Source: Arenibacter algicola (GTDB lineage Bacteria > Bacteroidota > Bacteroidia > Flavobacteriales > Flavobacteriaceae). Taken from it: a DNA stretch of 64,000 bases. Positions 1 through 9,313 of the stretch are shown here, piece by piece. The stretch covers positions 2,728,001 through 2,792,000 of the forward strand of contig NZ_JPOO01000003.1 in the NCBI RefSeq assembly GCF_000733925.1, read 5' to 3'. The notes beneath the pieces are model-generated. The model did not search any database, was not told where the DNA came from, and was given only the letters and a program-made list of their open reading frames with translations. A program made the position numbers and the translations under genes. Positions within the stretch are counted from its first letter, which is position 1. Each line of letters begins with the position of its first letter.

Positions 1-891
1 AGTAACGTTATCCAATATGGGACTGTTCCATTGGGAGACCAAAACCCCAGGTTCAAACTTGGGACCCCAGATCATATCCCCATCAGAAATACCTCCGTCC
101 TTACCGTCCCAGAATTCATATTTACCATTGGATCCATTACCATATTCTGTCTGGGTTTCCGGAAAAACTGTGAAGCCCGCAGATACCATTGTATTATGGG
201 AAACAGAAATTTCCAATCCATCTACATTGGCATTCTTTGTTGTTATCAATATAGCACCATTTCTACCCCTAGATCCATAGAGTGCAGAAGCCGTAGTTCC
301 TTTTAAGACGTTTACATTGGCAATATTATTGGCAGAAACATCATAAAAATCGGTCTCCACAGGTATCCCATCAATTACGATCAAGGGCGATTTGCCCCTT
401 AGGGAAAATGAAGGCTTTTGAAATAGCCCGGTGGGATTGCTAACATTTAGGCCTGCCACCTGACCAGTAAATAAATTTCCCACATTGGGAGCATTTATTT
501 CCTCTATAATCTCCACATCCATTTTTTGGGTGGCATAACCAATCTTTTTCTCTGCTCTGGTAATCCCCAAAGCCGTTACTACCACTTCATTCAATTTTTC
601 CGAATCGGGAAGAAGTACTATTTCCGCTGATGTTTTGCCAGAAGTGGCAAATTCAATGGGAATATATCCTATATAGGAAACGAGGAGGATATCGCTTGCC
701 GAATTTAATTCAATTTGAAAATTTCCGTCAAAATCGGTAGCCACACCCTTGGCACTACCTTTAATGACCACCGATGCCCCTGGTAAAGGCGCATTGTTTT
801 CATCCAAAACCGTTCCCGTAAATACTCCCTGGGAATGGCCCATGATAAATGCAAAAAAGGCAAATATCATAACAATACTTGTTTTGTTCAT
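1..891 (-). CDS. SusC/RagA-type TonB-dependent receptor, N-terminal part (cut by window edge)
   Basis: Reading the minus strand from ATG at 889-891 gives 297 codons open to the window edge. It begins with a signal peptide ending near SQG, followed by a carboxypeptidase-D-like regulatory domain (LPGASVVIKG, DFDGNFQIEL), the VVTALGI linker and a TonB plug domain (LFTGQVAGLNVSN, LIVIDGIPVETD, LYGSRGRNGAILITT). These are the hallmarks of SusC outer-membrane receptors, which import glycan fragments or peptides with TonB energy. The beta-barrel and any SusD partner lie beyond the left edge. It is a different gene from the SusC at 30615-34034. The family call is secure; the substrate is unknown. Confidence 0.93.
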   Translation of the reverse strand, partial: MNKTSIVMIFAFFAFIMGHSQGVFTGTVLDENNAPLPGASVVIKGSAKGVATDFDGNFQIELNSASDILLVSYIGYIPIEFATSGKTSAEIVLLPDSEKLNEVVVTALGITRAEKKIGYATQKMDVEIIEEINAPNVGNLFTGQVAGLNVSNPTGLFQKPSFSLRGKSPLIVIDGIPVETDFYDVSANNIANVNVLKGTTASALYGSRGRNGAILITTKNANVDGLEISVSHNTMVSAGFTVFPETQTEYGNGSNGKYEFWDGKDGGISDGDMIWGPKFEPGVLVSQWNSPILDNVT

Positions 892-1093
892 TCTTTTTAG
901 TTTGTGATTTTTTAATTATTTAGTGAGCGCAAATATCCCTGGCACAGGTTAACTAAACCCTCAATTAATATTAAAAGATTGCAATGAAATGTGCTTAATT
1001 GTTAAAACAACGTTAAGGTCGCAAATGAGACAAGAAAAGTGCAACCCTAAAAGAAATTTAAGGAGTGATGACGGGGAATAAACAGTAGAAAAT

Positions 1094-2383
1094 TTAAACC
1101 TCTACCAAGTGTATTTCCGACTTTTCCACCAATAAATTCTTCTTGTATTTCCTTTTAAAGTAGAAAAGTGAAACTAAAGTAATAATAGACCCCAAAACGG
1201 CGATTAAATAAGTGCTGGCCATAAAGAAATTGAGCCAAGAAAGCGAGCTCTGACCAAAATTCTTATAAAGCAGAACACCCATACTGCCCAAATAACCGAA
1301 AGCATCCGCAATATATATTAGGTATCCTGCATTGCCCTTTATACGGAAAGTGGCTATCATGCGATCGAAAAAAATACAGTTAAAAGGCACATAGCATATA
1401 TAGAGTCCAAAACCAACACTGATCATCCAAAGAATAGGCGAAATTAAATCCATTTGAAACAACAAGGTAGAAAGACCAATGGCAATAGTGCCAAAAAGTA
1501 ATAGGTAATGATAGGAGACAAAAGCCTTATAATTGCTTTTGATCACTCCCAAAAAACCTATGATAACCAGTACCAATATGGCGATAGGCAGTTCCGATAT
1601 GGTATATATGGCGGCATCTCCCTCAAAACCTAAGGCATCCCAGATCTCCCTGGAAAAATTATCCCTGAAATCGCGCAATGCCGTTAAAAAAGTGTAGAAA
1701 AAAACCAAAATTATAATCGGGAACAAGAACGCAAGAAAAACCCTTTTCCTATCCTTTCCTGTCATAGGCTGCCGTTCTGTTCTAAGTTCCTTATCCTCCT
1801 CTGTAGGTTGGGGCATTCTATTCAATAACCAGGCAAAAAACACAAAAGGAGCCAAAAAAACAGCTCCAGTAACAGATGGCATCCAAAATTGGGACACCTG
1901 CAAGTTTTCCATAACCAAAAGACCAACAGATTTTACCGCTCCACTGGATACAATAAAGCTGGAGCACAAAGCCACACCCAAAAATTCGGTAAACTTTCTA
2001 CCTTCCAAATATGAAAATACAATTCCCCAGACCATCCCCAACGGAAGTCCATTTAAAAACATAAATATAAAATTATAGGGGGCAGGAGTTATGGCGAACA
2101 AAAGTAGACTTACTTCAGCTGCAAGAATTAAGCCCAAAAGATAATATATTCTCTTGTTGGGCTGAAGCTCGGAAATTACTTTGATACCTATAAATTTAGA
2201 AAGCATATAGCCCATAACCTGGGCTATAATCAAGATTATCTTGTAATCGACCCCAGCAAAAGAAAGATCCTCAAACGTGGCTACTGTAAAAGGCTTACGA
2301 AAGGCATACATGCAAAAATAAGTGCCAAAGGAGGCAAATGCCCCATACAGCAAAAACGAAATATCTTTTTTTACTAGCTTCAA
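1094..2383 (-). CDS. DUF5690 family multi-pass membrane protein
   Basis: A 429-residue, strongly hydrophobic protein with about 12 predicted transmembrane segments. The N-terminal stretch with SFGTYFCMYAFRKPF resembles the DUF5690 family, which is MFS-like in layout; the transported substrate is not known. The first codon is TTG at 2381-2383 (TTG AAG CTA). No in-frame ATG lies between it and the upstream stop, and the next Met is already inside the first membrane segment, so the TTG start is preferred. It stands alone: about 200 bp separate it from the upstream-facing SusC gene and about 160 bp from the copper ATPase gene. Confidence 0.8.
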   Translation of the reverse strand: MKLVKKDISFLLYGAFASFGTYFCMYAFRKPFTVATFEDLSFAGVDYKIILIIAQVMGYMLSKFIGIKVISELQPNKRIYYLLGLILAAEVSLLLFAITPAPYNFIFMFLNGLPLGMVWGIVFSYLEGRKFTEFLGVALCSSFIVSSGAVKSVGLLVMENLQVSQFWMPSVTGAVFLAPFVFFAWLLNRMPQPTEEDKELRTERQPMTGKDRKRVFLAFLFPIIILVFFYTFLTALRDFRDNFSREIWDALGFEGDAAIYTISELPIAILVLVIIGFLGVIKSNYKAFVSYHYLLLFGTIAIGLSTLLFQMDLISPILWMISVGFGLYICYVPFNCIFFDRMIATFRIKGNAGYLIYIADAFGYLGSMGVLLYKNFGQSSLSWLNFFMASTYLIAVLGSIITLVSLFYFKRKYKKNLLVEKSEIHLVEV

Positions 2384-2547
2384 AAATGATGGCAGTTTGG
2401 TGTAAAAGTTCTCAAAAGATAAATATTAAAAGACAATATTCCCCCCTTTTTAAGTTTAAATGAATTTTTTAAAGTTATTAGATCGTTATGTAAAGATTAA
2501 AATAATAAACCATGGTATATTTTGTCAATTTTCAGGAAGGTGCCGAA

Positions 2548-5049
2548 TCAAGAAATATCCGCATTTCGCAATCTCAGGGCATTCGCAATTACGGAAACCG
2601 AACTAAAACTCATGGCCAAAGCGGCTATCATGGGTGATAATAGTAGTCCGAAAAATGGATATAGAACACCAGCTGCAATGGGGACACCAAGCGTATTATA
2701 TACCAGTGCAAAAAATAGGTTTTGTTTAATATTTCCCATCACCTTTACACTTAGGTTCCTAGCTTTTACAATTCCCTGTAAATCTCCCTTTACCAAAGTA
2801 ATGGAGGCACTTTCAATAGCGACATCGGTGCCTGTTCCCATGGCAATCCCAACCTCGCTCTTTGCCAAGGCCGGTGCGTCGTTTATGCCATCGCCTGCCA
2901 CCGCCACTTTTTTGCCCTGTTCCTGTAAGCTTTCCACTTCATTCAGCTTGTCCTGAGGAAGCATCCCAGCTTTGAACTTGGTAAGATCTAGTTCCCCGGC
3001 CACAGCCTTTGCCGTATCATAGTTGTCACCTGTCAACATTATTACGGATATTCCCAAAGATTGCAGTTCTGAAATGGCCTTTTTGCTTGTTTCTTTTATT
3101 TTGTCTGTAATCACAACAAATCCAACCGCAGTACCATCCACTGAAATCATGGAAACCGTTTTGCCAAGCTGCTGCTGTGATTTAACCTTATTGATAAGCG
3201 CCTCCGACATTGTGGCCTTGACTTCCTCCATCATTCTTTCATTGCCCAATGCCAGCTTTTTCCCTTCGATAATTCCGGTTACGCCCTTCCCGGTGACCGA
3301 ATTAAATTCCGACACCTTCAATATTTCCGCTCCTTGTTCCTTCCCGTATGCAACCGTTGCCTCCGCCAAGGGATGTTTGCTCATTTGATTGAGTGATACA
3401 ATGTATTGCAACACTTCTTTCCCAGAGTATTCGTCCGAGGTGACCACGACTTTTTCCACGGATGGCTTTCCTGCTGTAATTGTTCCTGTCTTATCAATAA
3501 TTAGAGTATCAATTTTATTCATTTTTTCCAAAGCCTCTGCATTTTTGACCAGCACCCCGGATTGGGCCCCTTTACCTATTCCTACCATAACAGACATTGG
3601 TGTGGCCAAGCCCAAGGCACAGGGACAGGCTATGATCAATACCGCAATAGCATTTACCAGGGCATAGACATATTTGGGTTCGGGACCAAAAACAGCCCAA
3701 ACAATAAAAGTAATTACAGAAACCAATACCACCACAGGAACAAAATAACCTGAAATCCTATCCGCCAATTTCTGAATGGGGGCCTGACTGCGACTTGCCT
3801 TATTGACCAAATCAATTATTTGTGCCAGCAAAGTGTCCGAGCCCACTTTTTCCGCTTTCATCACAAAGGATTGATTTCCGTTTATAGTTCCGGAACTTAC
3901 TTGGTCGCCTTCCTTTTTATCTACTGGTATAGGTTCTCCTGTAATCATGGATTCGTCCACTGAGCTCATTCCCTCATGAATGACCCCATCTACAGGAATT
4001 TTATCCCCCGGCTTAACCCTGAGCAAATCCCCAATTTTAATTTTATCGATGGCAATGACTTCTTCTTTCCCATCCACCATTTTAATGGCCTTATTGGGTG
4101 CAAGTTTCAACAGCTCCTTCACTGCATTGTTGGTCTTGCTATGGGCCCGGGCCTCCAAAAGTTGCCCCAATAAAACTAGGGTCAATATTACCGTAGCGGC
4201 CTCAAAATAAACATGTACTGTACCGTGATGGGTTTTAAATTGGGAAGGGAAAATATCCGGAAAAAGCATCCCGAACACACTAAATAACCAAGCAACGCTA
4301 GAGCCAATCCCAATAAGGGTAAACATGTTTAAATTCCATGTCATTATTGAGCGATAAGCCCTCTCAAAAAACATCCAAGTTGCATAAAATACCACGGGAA
4401 TGGACAATCCAAACTGGATCCAGTTCCAATATTTCATATCCAAAATAGTATACAATGGGTTATCGGGAACCATCTCGGACATGGCAATAATAAAAATTGG
4501 CAACGTAAAGGCAAGGGCTAACCAAAACTTCTTCAATAATTTTTTATAGTTTTTCTCCTCTGCGGAAATATCTGCCTTTATTGGCACCAAGTCCATTCCA
4601 CAGATAGGACAGGATCCTGGTTTATCCTCAATAATCTCAGGGTGCATGGGACAGGTGTATTGCGTCCCGTCATTGACATTCATTTTTACCTCTTCCACCA
4701 GATCCATTCCACAAACCGGACAATCCCCTGGCTGATCATAGGTTTTATCCCCCTCACAATGCATGGGACAATAAAACGTTCCTGTCCCGGACCCACTAGA
4801 CTTTTGTTTTTTAGGGGAATGATGCTCGTGTTCTTCCCCTGGCATAGAAATACCATAGGCACCGCCATCATCTTCCAAGGCCTTTTTAAATGTGGATAGA
4901 GGTATATGCCCGTCCATTTCAATGATAGCTTCGGCCTTTTCCAGATCTACCGTTGCGTGGGTAACGCCTTCCACTGCTTTTATGGTATTCTCAACATGCG
5001 ACCTACATCCATTGCAGGTCATACCGTGTATCTTATAAGTGTGTCTCAT
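2548..5049 (-). CDS. copA: Copper-translocating P1B-type ATPase (CopA-like)
   Basis: This is a heavy-metal-exporting P-type ATPase of the inner membrane. From the ATG at 5049 the protein is 833 aa. It has an N-terminal HMA domain (MTCNGC, residues about 10-15) and two cysteine-rich heavy-metal-binding modules (YCPMH...CPVCGMDL near 95-118; YTCPMHPE...CPICGMDL near 131-154). Then come eight or so membrane helices, the TGEPIPV actuator motif, the metal-site CPC within IACPCALGLATP (about 475-477), the phosphorylated Asp in DKTGT (about 519), a HP motif (SKHPLAEA) and GDGINDAP. CPC plus the HMA and CPxCGM modules point to Cu(I) or Ag(I). An upstream TTG at 5055 is also possible. A regulator gene lies about 75 bp upstream on the same strand. 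Confidence 0.95.
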   Translation of the reverse strand: MRHTYKIHGMTCNGCRSHVENTIKAVEGVTHATVDLEKAEAIIEMDGHIPLSTFKKALEDDGGAYGISMPGEEHEHHSPKKQKSSGSGTGTFYCPMHCEGDKTYDQPGDCPVCGMDLVEEVKMNVNDGTQYTCPMHPEIIEDKPGSCPICGMDLVPIKADISAEEKNYKKLLKKFWLALAFTLPIFIIAMSEMVPDNPLYTILDMKYWNWIQFGLSIPVVFYATWMFFERAYRSIMTWNLNMFTLIGIGSSVAWLFSVFGMLFPDIFPSQFKTHHGTVHVYFEAATVILTLVLLGQLLEARAHSKTNNAVKELLKLAPNKAIKMVDGKEEVIAIDKIKIGDLLRVKPGDKIPVDGVIHEGMSSVDESMITGEPIPVDKKEGDQVSSGTINGNQSFVMKAEKVGSDTLLAQIIDLVNKASRSQAPIQKLADRISGYFVPVVVLVSVITFIVWAVFGPEPKYVYALVNAIAVLIIACPCALGLATPMSVMVGIGKGAQSGVLVKNAEALEKMNKIDTLIIDKTGTITAGKPSVEKVVVTSDEYSGKEVLQYIVSLNQMSKHPLAEATVAYGKEQGAEILKVSEFNSVTGKGVTGIIEGKKLALGNERMMEEVKATMSEALINKVKSQQQLGKTVSMISVDGTAVGFVVITDKIKETSKKAISELQSLGISVIMLTGDNYDTAKAVAGELDLTKFKAGMLPQDKLNEVESLQEQGKKVAVAGDGINDAPALAKSEVGIAMGTGTDVAIESASITLVKGDLQGIVKARNLSVKVMGNIKQNLFFALVYNTLGVPIAAGVLYPFFGLLLSPMIAALAMSFSSVSVIANALRLRNADIS

Positions 5050-5123
5050 CTCCAAGCATTTTTAATTCGTAAGTAAAAATAGTCATATCGACACGGAACA
5101 CTTTTAAGAATTATGGAGATTCT

Positions 5124-5687
5124 TTACATAATTTTGTCCAGCGGTTTTCTATCCCATTGTTGTAATTTTTTGTACTCTCCCATAGACATGCCGGTGACCG
5201 ACTTAAACTGCGAGGCTAAATGGCTACTGTTCCGGTAATTTAAGGCATAACCAATTTCAGAAAAATTGAGTTCGTTCATTTGGATGAGTTCCTTGGCCCG
5301 TTCAATTTTTAGATCGATGTAGTATTTCTCAATAGTCACTCCTTCCTTTTTACTAAACATTTTACTAAGGATAGAGTAATCTTTATTCAGTTTTTCGGAC
5401 AAGAAGGTGGACATGTTCCCTACTATATCATTTTCTCCATTATTGATCGTATTAATTAGTTGGATCTTAATGTTTTCAATGATCATATCAGCTGTATCCT
5501 TAACCAATTCGAAACCGTTATTTTTCAATATACCTTCTATTTTTTCATCATCATTATCAACGCTTTCCCCATAAACGATCTCTCCTAATTTAATAGATAC
5601 AATTGAAATCCCAGCCTTGGCAAACTCCTGTGCCAAAAGGGTTTTACATCTATCACAGACCATATTTTTGATTAGGAGTTTTTTCAA
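5124..5687 (-). CDS. AraC-family regulator with HMA-like metal-binding N-terminus
   Basis: A 187-aa protein. The first ~65 residues look like a heavy-metal-associated fold with a CxxC (NMVCDRCKTLL), and the last ~100 residues are an AraC-type double helix-turn-helix (ERAKELIQMNELNFSEIGYAL, then HLASQFKSVTGMSMGEYKK). It probably senses Cu(I) or a related ion and controls the ATPase gene just downstream; this is inferred from order and fold. The start is TTG at 5685-5687: a stop codon lies two codons upstream, and the only early in-frame ATG (residue 9) would remove the first strand of the HMA-like fold. It differs from the usual MerR-type CueR control of copA. Confidence 0.85.
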   Translation of the reverse strand: MKKLLIKNMVCDRCKTLLAQEFAKAGISIVSIKLGEIVYGESVDNDDEKIEGILKNNGFELVKDTADMIIENIKIQLINTINNGENDIVGNMSTFLSEKLNKDYSILSKMFSKKEGVTIEKYYIDLKIERAKELIQMNELNFSEIGYALNYRNSSHLASQFKSVTGMSMGEYKKLQQWDRKPLDKIM

Positions 5688-6122
5688 CTGTTAAAGATTT
5701 TAAATTTGGGTATAGCCCAGCCTTAGTTGCGGACTTTTCCAAAAACTATCATAAAAGGTATTAAACCTCAGGGCAAGCCTGTCTGCCGACAAAGGCAGGC
5801 CCTGAACCCAATAATAGGAATCGACCCAAGGGTCGAGGTATTGAACCTAGATCCCACCGAAAAAGGCGGGATTAGTTCAACTTACAATTTTCAGTGCGTC
5901 TTACTGACTTCTCAAAATTGAGTTTCACTGATAAATATAACAATATTCCCCTTCACAGCTTTGGAGGGGGAATTCATTTTCATTCATAGTTGGTTGGTTG
6001 GTTACAAAAGGAATATCGCTTTTCGGGTCCTACATGGAAATCCAACGGCTGTTGACCAGCGTCCTCGGCGGTTTACTTTTTGATGGTAGAAAGGAAGGTA
6101 TATATAATATTTGGCATCAAAT
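5688..6122. other. Intergenic region holding a cluster of hairpin repeats
   Basis: This 435-bp stretch between the AraC regulator and the RidA gene shows no convincing coding sequence; its short frames are broken up by the repeats. It carries at least four hairpins: a nested one at 5768-5805, TCGACCC/GGGTCGA at 5821-5836, ATCCC-CC/GG-GGGAT at 5851-5872, and TTCCCC/GGGGAA-type arms at 5946-5972. The promoter for the regulator/copA unit should lie at its left end, but I could not fix it. Confidence 0.6.
5768..5872. repeat. Cluster of REP-like intergenic hairpins
   Basis: Outer arms TCAGGGC (5768-5774) and GCCCTGA (5799-5805) enclose an inner CTGCC/GGCAG hairpin (5783-5787, 5794-5798). Immediately right are TCGACCC-AA-GGGTCGA (5821-5836) and a GC-rich hairpin with arms ATCCC-CC and GG-GGGAT (5851-5872). 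The first resembles the GCCTGCC/GGCAGGC element at 40126-40145, so it appears to belong to a dispersed family. The function is unknown. Confidence 0.65.
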
Positions 6123-6704
6123 TCAATCTGGCATTACCTCCACTATCATTTCGATCTCCACTGCTATATTCCCGGGAAGGGACCCCATACCTACGGCAGC
6201 GCGGGCATGTTTTCCCCTTTCACCAAATACCGCCACCATCAAATCCGAATATCCATTGATCACCTTGGGATGATCGGGAAAATCCGGTCCTGCATTTACC
6301 ATACCCAAAACCTTGACCACCCTAACTACCTTATTTAAATTTCCCAATTCCGATTTTAAGACCGATAATTGATTAATCCCCGTAATTCGTGCGGCCTCAT
6401 AACCCTCCTCTATCGTTAGATCTGTCCCGACCTTGCCCTCAATATTTTCGCCATTGGCTTGCAAAGGGCCTTTTCCGGAGAGAAAGATGAGATTTCCAGA
6501 GCGAACGGCATTTACATAATTGGCTACAGGAGCACTGGCTTCCATTAAGGTTATGCCCAGTTCCTTAAGTTTTTCCTCTGGATTGTAATCGGCCGGAATC
6601 GTTGGGGTTTCAATATTAACTGCCGCCTCCACATCTTCTTTTTTTGTATTGCAGGAAATGGTTATAAAGGCTATTAATGGGACTAAAAAATACTTAAAAT
6701 TCAT
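6123..6704 (-). CDS. RidA/YjgF/YER057c family lipoprotein
   Basis: A 193-aa protein with a lipoprotein signal (FITISCNTKK, Cys near residue 18) and a complete RidA domain. The signature near the C-terminus (KHARAAVGMGSLPGNIAVE) keeps the conserved Arg used by RidA proteins to bind the carboxylate of enamine/imine intermediates. Classical RidA deaminates 2-aminoacrylate made by PLP enzymes. Here it sits directly downstream of a PLP enzyme gene (37-bp gap), consistent with clearing a reactive imine product. Export to the periplasm or membrane is unusual compared with cytosolic RidA, but matches the exported PLP enzyme and amidohydrolase next to it. Confidence 0.9.
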   Translation of the reverse strand: MNFKYFLVPLIAFITISCNTKKEDVEAAVNIETPTIPADYNPEEKLKELGITLMEASAPVANYVNAVRSGNLIFLSGKGPLQANGENIEGKVGTDLTIEEGYEAARITGINQLSVLKSELGNLNKVVRVVKVLGMVNAGPDFPDHPKVINGYSDLMVAVFGERGKHARAAVGMGSLPGNIAVEIEMIVEVMPD

Positions 6705-6741
6705 ACGCTTGCTTTTAAAACTAATTTCTATTAATAACTAA

Positions 6742-7956
6742 TTACACATTTTCCAACACTTCCTTAATGCGTTTGGCGACTATTCTTTCCTGACCCGGAT
6801 CCATCATCCATGTAGTTATGCCTATAGTTTCCTTGTCGCCCACAGTAGCTATGGCAGGGTGACCTTCCATTAACTTTTTCCTGGCTTCCTCTGGACTAAT
6901 CTTAACCAAATTGCTATCCCATTTAATACGTAGGGAAGGAACGTGGTTGGCATAAGGTGGCACATGTATTTCTGTCTGCACCCCTTTTACGGATAAGGCA
7001 CTGTCGCTAATTAATTTGATTTGATTTTCCCATAGCTCCCATTCCTTTTCATGATCTTTGGCCAAATACATTTCCAGGGCCACCAGCATCCCCAAAACCT
7101 CTTCCTTGTTTACTTTCATCCCCCTACCAATAGTGCTTCCACGCGGTGGAGTATGTATCCTAGCCGCTTTAACAAGGTCTTTTTTGCCCAATAACAATCC
7201 AGCACTTTGAGGTCCTCTAATTCCTTTTCCTCCTGAAAATGCCACTAAATCGAACCCCATCTTGGTAAATTTAAATAAGTTCTCCACTGGGGGTACGTCC
7301 GCGGCACAATCTATAAAAGTCGGAATATTGTGTTTTTTCCCAATAGCTAAAAATTCATCATATTTAATCTCACCATTGTCCGTATTGGCATTCAAAAACC
7401 AGAGCATTGCCGTGTTTTTATTAATGGCCTTCTCCATCTCCTTGGCTGTTTTTACCACCACTAGTTTGGCACCAACGTTTAAAAGGGCATGGGTATACCC
7501 AATATTATGGCCTTCCTGAATTATTACTTCGTGCTTTAGTCCGGTAGTATCAGGAAGTTGGGCAGCTATTTCGGAATCCATTCCGGAAATTACCCCTGCA
7601 AGCCCAATGGACATGGCCCCGAAGGCACCAGAAGAAACAGTGGCATATTCGCACTCTAACAATTCTGCAATTCGTTCACCAACCTTGTCCTGAAGGTCAT
7701 CCAAATCTACATATTCCGTTGCGCCAAAAACAATTGCCGAAGTAACCTCTTCGGACATTAGAGAACCTGTCATAGATGTATAGGTTCCCGCTGCATTGAT
7801 AAATGTTCGTATACCCAGCTCCTTGAAAAAATTTCGTTTTGCCGGTTGGGTTACTGCAGCACCAAGTAATTGTGGCGTTAAAAGTCCAGTACCTACCAAT
7901 CCGCCCACCACAGGAACACTGGATAAGGTTTTCAATAATTTTCTCCTACTAAGCAT
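6742..7956 (-). CDS. SelA/DgaE-like PLP-dependent enzyme with Tat signal
   Basis: A 404-aa fold-type I PLP protein of the selenocysteine-synthase-like group that includes D-glucosaminate-6-phosphate ammonia-lyase (DgaE). The PLP lysine is in FSGGKGIRGPQ (Lys244), and ECEYATVSSGAFGA lines the cofactor pocket. The N-terminus carries a twin-arginine signal (MLSRRKLLKTL followed by a hydrophobic stretch), so the folded holoenzyme is probably exported. No tRNA-Sec context exists here, so selenocysteine synthesis is unlikely; an ammonia-lyase or eliminase acting on an amino acid or amino sugar acid is more likely. It lies between the amidohydrolase (60-bp gap) and RidA genes, probably co-transcribed. 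Confidence 0.85.
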   Translation of the reverse strand: MLSRRKLLKTLSSVPVVGGLVGTGLLTPQLLGAAVTQPAKRNFFKELGIRTFINAAGTYTSMTGSLMSEEVTSAIVFGATEYVDLDDLQDKVGERIAELLECEYATVSSGAFGAMSIGLAGVISGMDSEIAAQLPDTTGLKHEVIIQEGHNIGYTHALLNVGAKLVVVKTAKEMEKAINKNTAMLWFLNANTDNGEIKYDEFLAIGKKHNIPTFIDCAADVPPVENLFKFTKMGFDLVAFSGGKGIRGPQSAGLLLGKKDLVKAARIHTPPRGSTIGRGMKVNKEEVLGMLVALEMYLAKDHEKEWELWENQIKLISDSALSVKGVQTEIHVPPYANHVPSLRIKWDSNLVKISPEEARKKLMEGHPAIATVGDKETIGITTWMMDPGQERIVAKRIKEVLENV

Positions 7957-8016
7957 AATTCATATTTTATAGATTAATCAAATTCATTTCCCGTAAGCAA
8001 TTGCCTTTAAACAGGT

Positions 8017-9270
8017 TTACTTCGCATTCCATATAGGCCTGGAAATACCATTAAGATCCCAGACCACATCTCCCTCCCTTAGGGTTAGCTCACATTCCAA
8101 TTTTTGATCGCCCATCATTTTTTTCCCCTGTGTATCAATAAACCCAAAGTTCCCCTTTCTTAGGTTTAGAATTGTTAGGTCCGCCACAGCTCCGACCGTT
8201 AAATGTCCCAAATCCGTACGTTTAATATATTGGGCAGGATTCCAAGTCGCACACTCGATTACCTGTTTTGGGGTCAACCCCATATTGATGAACTTCGACA
8301 TAATATTGAGCATATCCTTCATTCCCCCGTTCATACTTCCCGTATGCAGATCCGTGCTTATGGAATTAGGTAAAAAACCCTGTTTTATGGCCGGAATGGC
8401 TTGCGCAAATACAAAGCTGCCACCGCCATGGCCCACATCAAAAATAATCCCACGTTTTTGGGCGTCAATGACATACTTGCTTACCTTCCCATTTTCATCC
8501 ACTACAGGAGTTCTTCCTTTTACATGGGCATAGGCATGGGTAAAGATGTCCCCAGGACGAAGCTTTTCCATAAGCAATGTTTCCAAGGACAACTCGGGTT
8601 CACTACCTCCAAAATCGATCATAACTGGGATATCGGCCATGGTACCCGCTGAAACCACCCTATTTACGGGTTCCCAATCAAAACCGCTATAATGGGCCAA
8701 TTTTACCCCTACTATGGTTCCCTTGTGCTGTGAGGCAACATAAGCCGTCATTTTAGGGTTCATATCCTCTATATTTTGCTCAATGGCACCTCCCTTCATG
8801 CCCGACCCTATAATGTTCAAGAAGGACAATACCCTTGTTTTGGATTTATCGATCGTCTGTGCCTTGAACGTTTTAAAATTCTTCCATCCGGCTCCACCTA
8901 CATCCACAATAGTGGTGACCCCACTTCTAAAGGTAAATCCATCAGGGGGCAAGGCAGTAAAACTATTACTTAAATACGCATCCTCCTCGGTCCCAAAAAA
9001 ATTGTGCCCATGAATATCAAGAAGTCCGGGAGCCACTATTAACCCCTTTGCATCTATCACCGTTTTGGCCTGGTTTTCTGGAATTTTGGAATCGACTTTT
9101 GCGATTTTACCATCCTTTATGGCTACATCCATAACTTGGTCCAAATTATTTTTTGTATCGACCACATGCCCACCCTTAATTAAAATGTCGTAGTCCTGTG
9201 CGCTCAAGGAAATAGTTGCCGCAAGCAATAGAATAATAACCCAAATCCGATTTTTTAGTATATTTTTCAT
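8017..9270 (-). CDS. Amidohydrolase/deacetylase family metallohydrolase, secreted
   Basis: A 417-aa amidohydrolase-superfamily protein with a signal peptide (VIILLLAATISLSAQ). Visible metal-site elements are HGH (residues 87-89), a likely carboxylated Lys in GVKLAHYSG (Lys190), HAYAH (about 245-249) and STDLH (Asp near 309). It resembles the dihydroorotase-like 'amidohydrolase/deacetylase' group, whose members are found beside DgaE-like PLP enzymes. The motif IPVMIDFGG carries Asp where I recall many relatives having His, so metal coordination may differ. Its likely role is hydrolysis of an N-acyl or cyclic amide substrate before the PLP enzyme acts. Confidence 0.85.
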   Translation of the reverse strand: MKNILKNRIWVIILLLAATISLSAQDYDILIKGGHVVDTKNNLDQVMDVAIKDGKIAKVDSKIPENQAKTVIDAKGLIVAPGLLDIHGHNFFGTEEDAYLSNSFTALPPDGFTFRSGVTTIVDVGGAGWKNFKTFKAQTIDKSKTRVLSFLNIIGSGMKGGAIEQNIEDMNPKMTAYVASQHKGTIVGVKLAHYSGFDWEPVNRVVSAGTMADIPVMIDFGGSEPELSLETLLMEKLRPGDIFTHAYAHVKGRTPVVDENGKVSKYVIDAQKRGIIFDVGHGGGSFVFAQAIPAIKQGFLPNSISTDLHTGSMNGGMKDMLNIMSKFINMGLTPKQVIECATWNPAQYIKRTDLGHLTVGAVADLTILNLRKGNFGFIDTQGKKMMGDQKLECELTLREGDVVWDLNGISRPIWNAK

Positions 9271-9313
9271 TTTTTAAAAATATTAGTTGATATAAACACC
9301 TCGCATATAAATT

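Noticed and set aside
17..306. Two short plus-strand frames at the left edge
   Set aside because: They are shadows of the partial SusC gene on the minus strand, which continues to position 1.
6742..7956. SelA (selenocysteine synthase)
   Set aside because: The Tat signal, RidA and amidohydrolase neighbours fit a catabolic DgaE-like enzyme, and no selB or tRNA-Sec is near.
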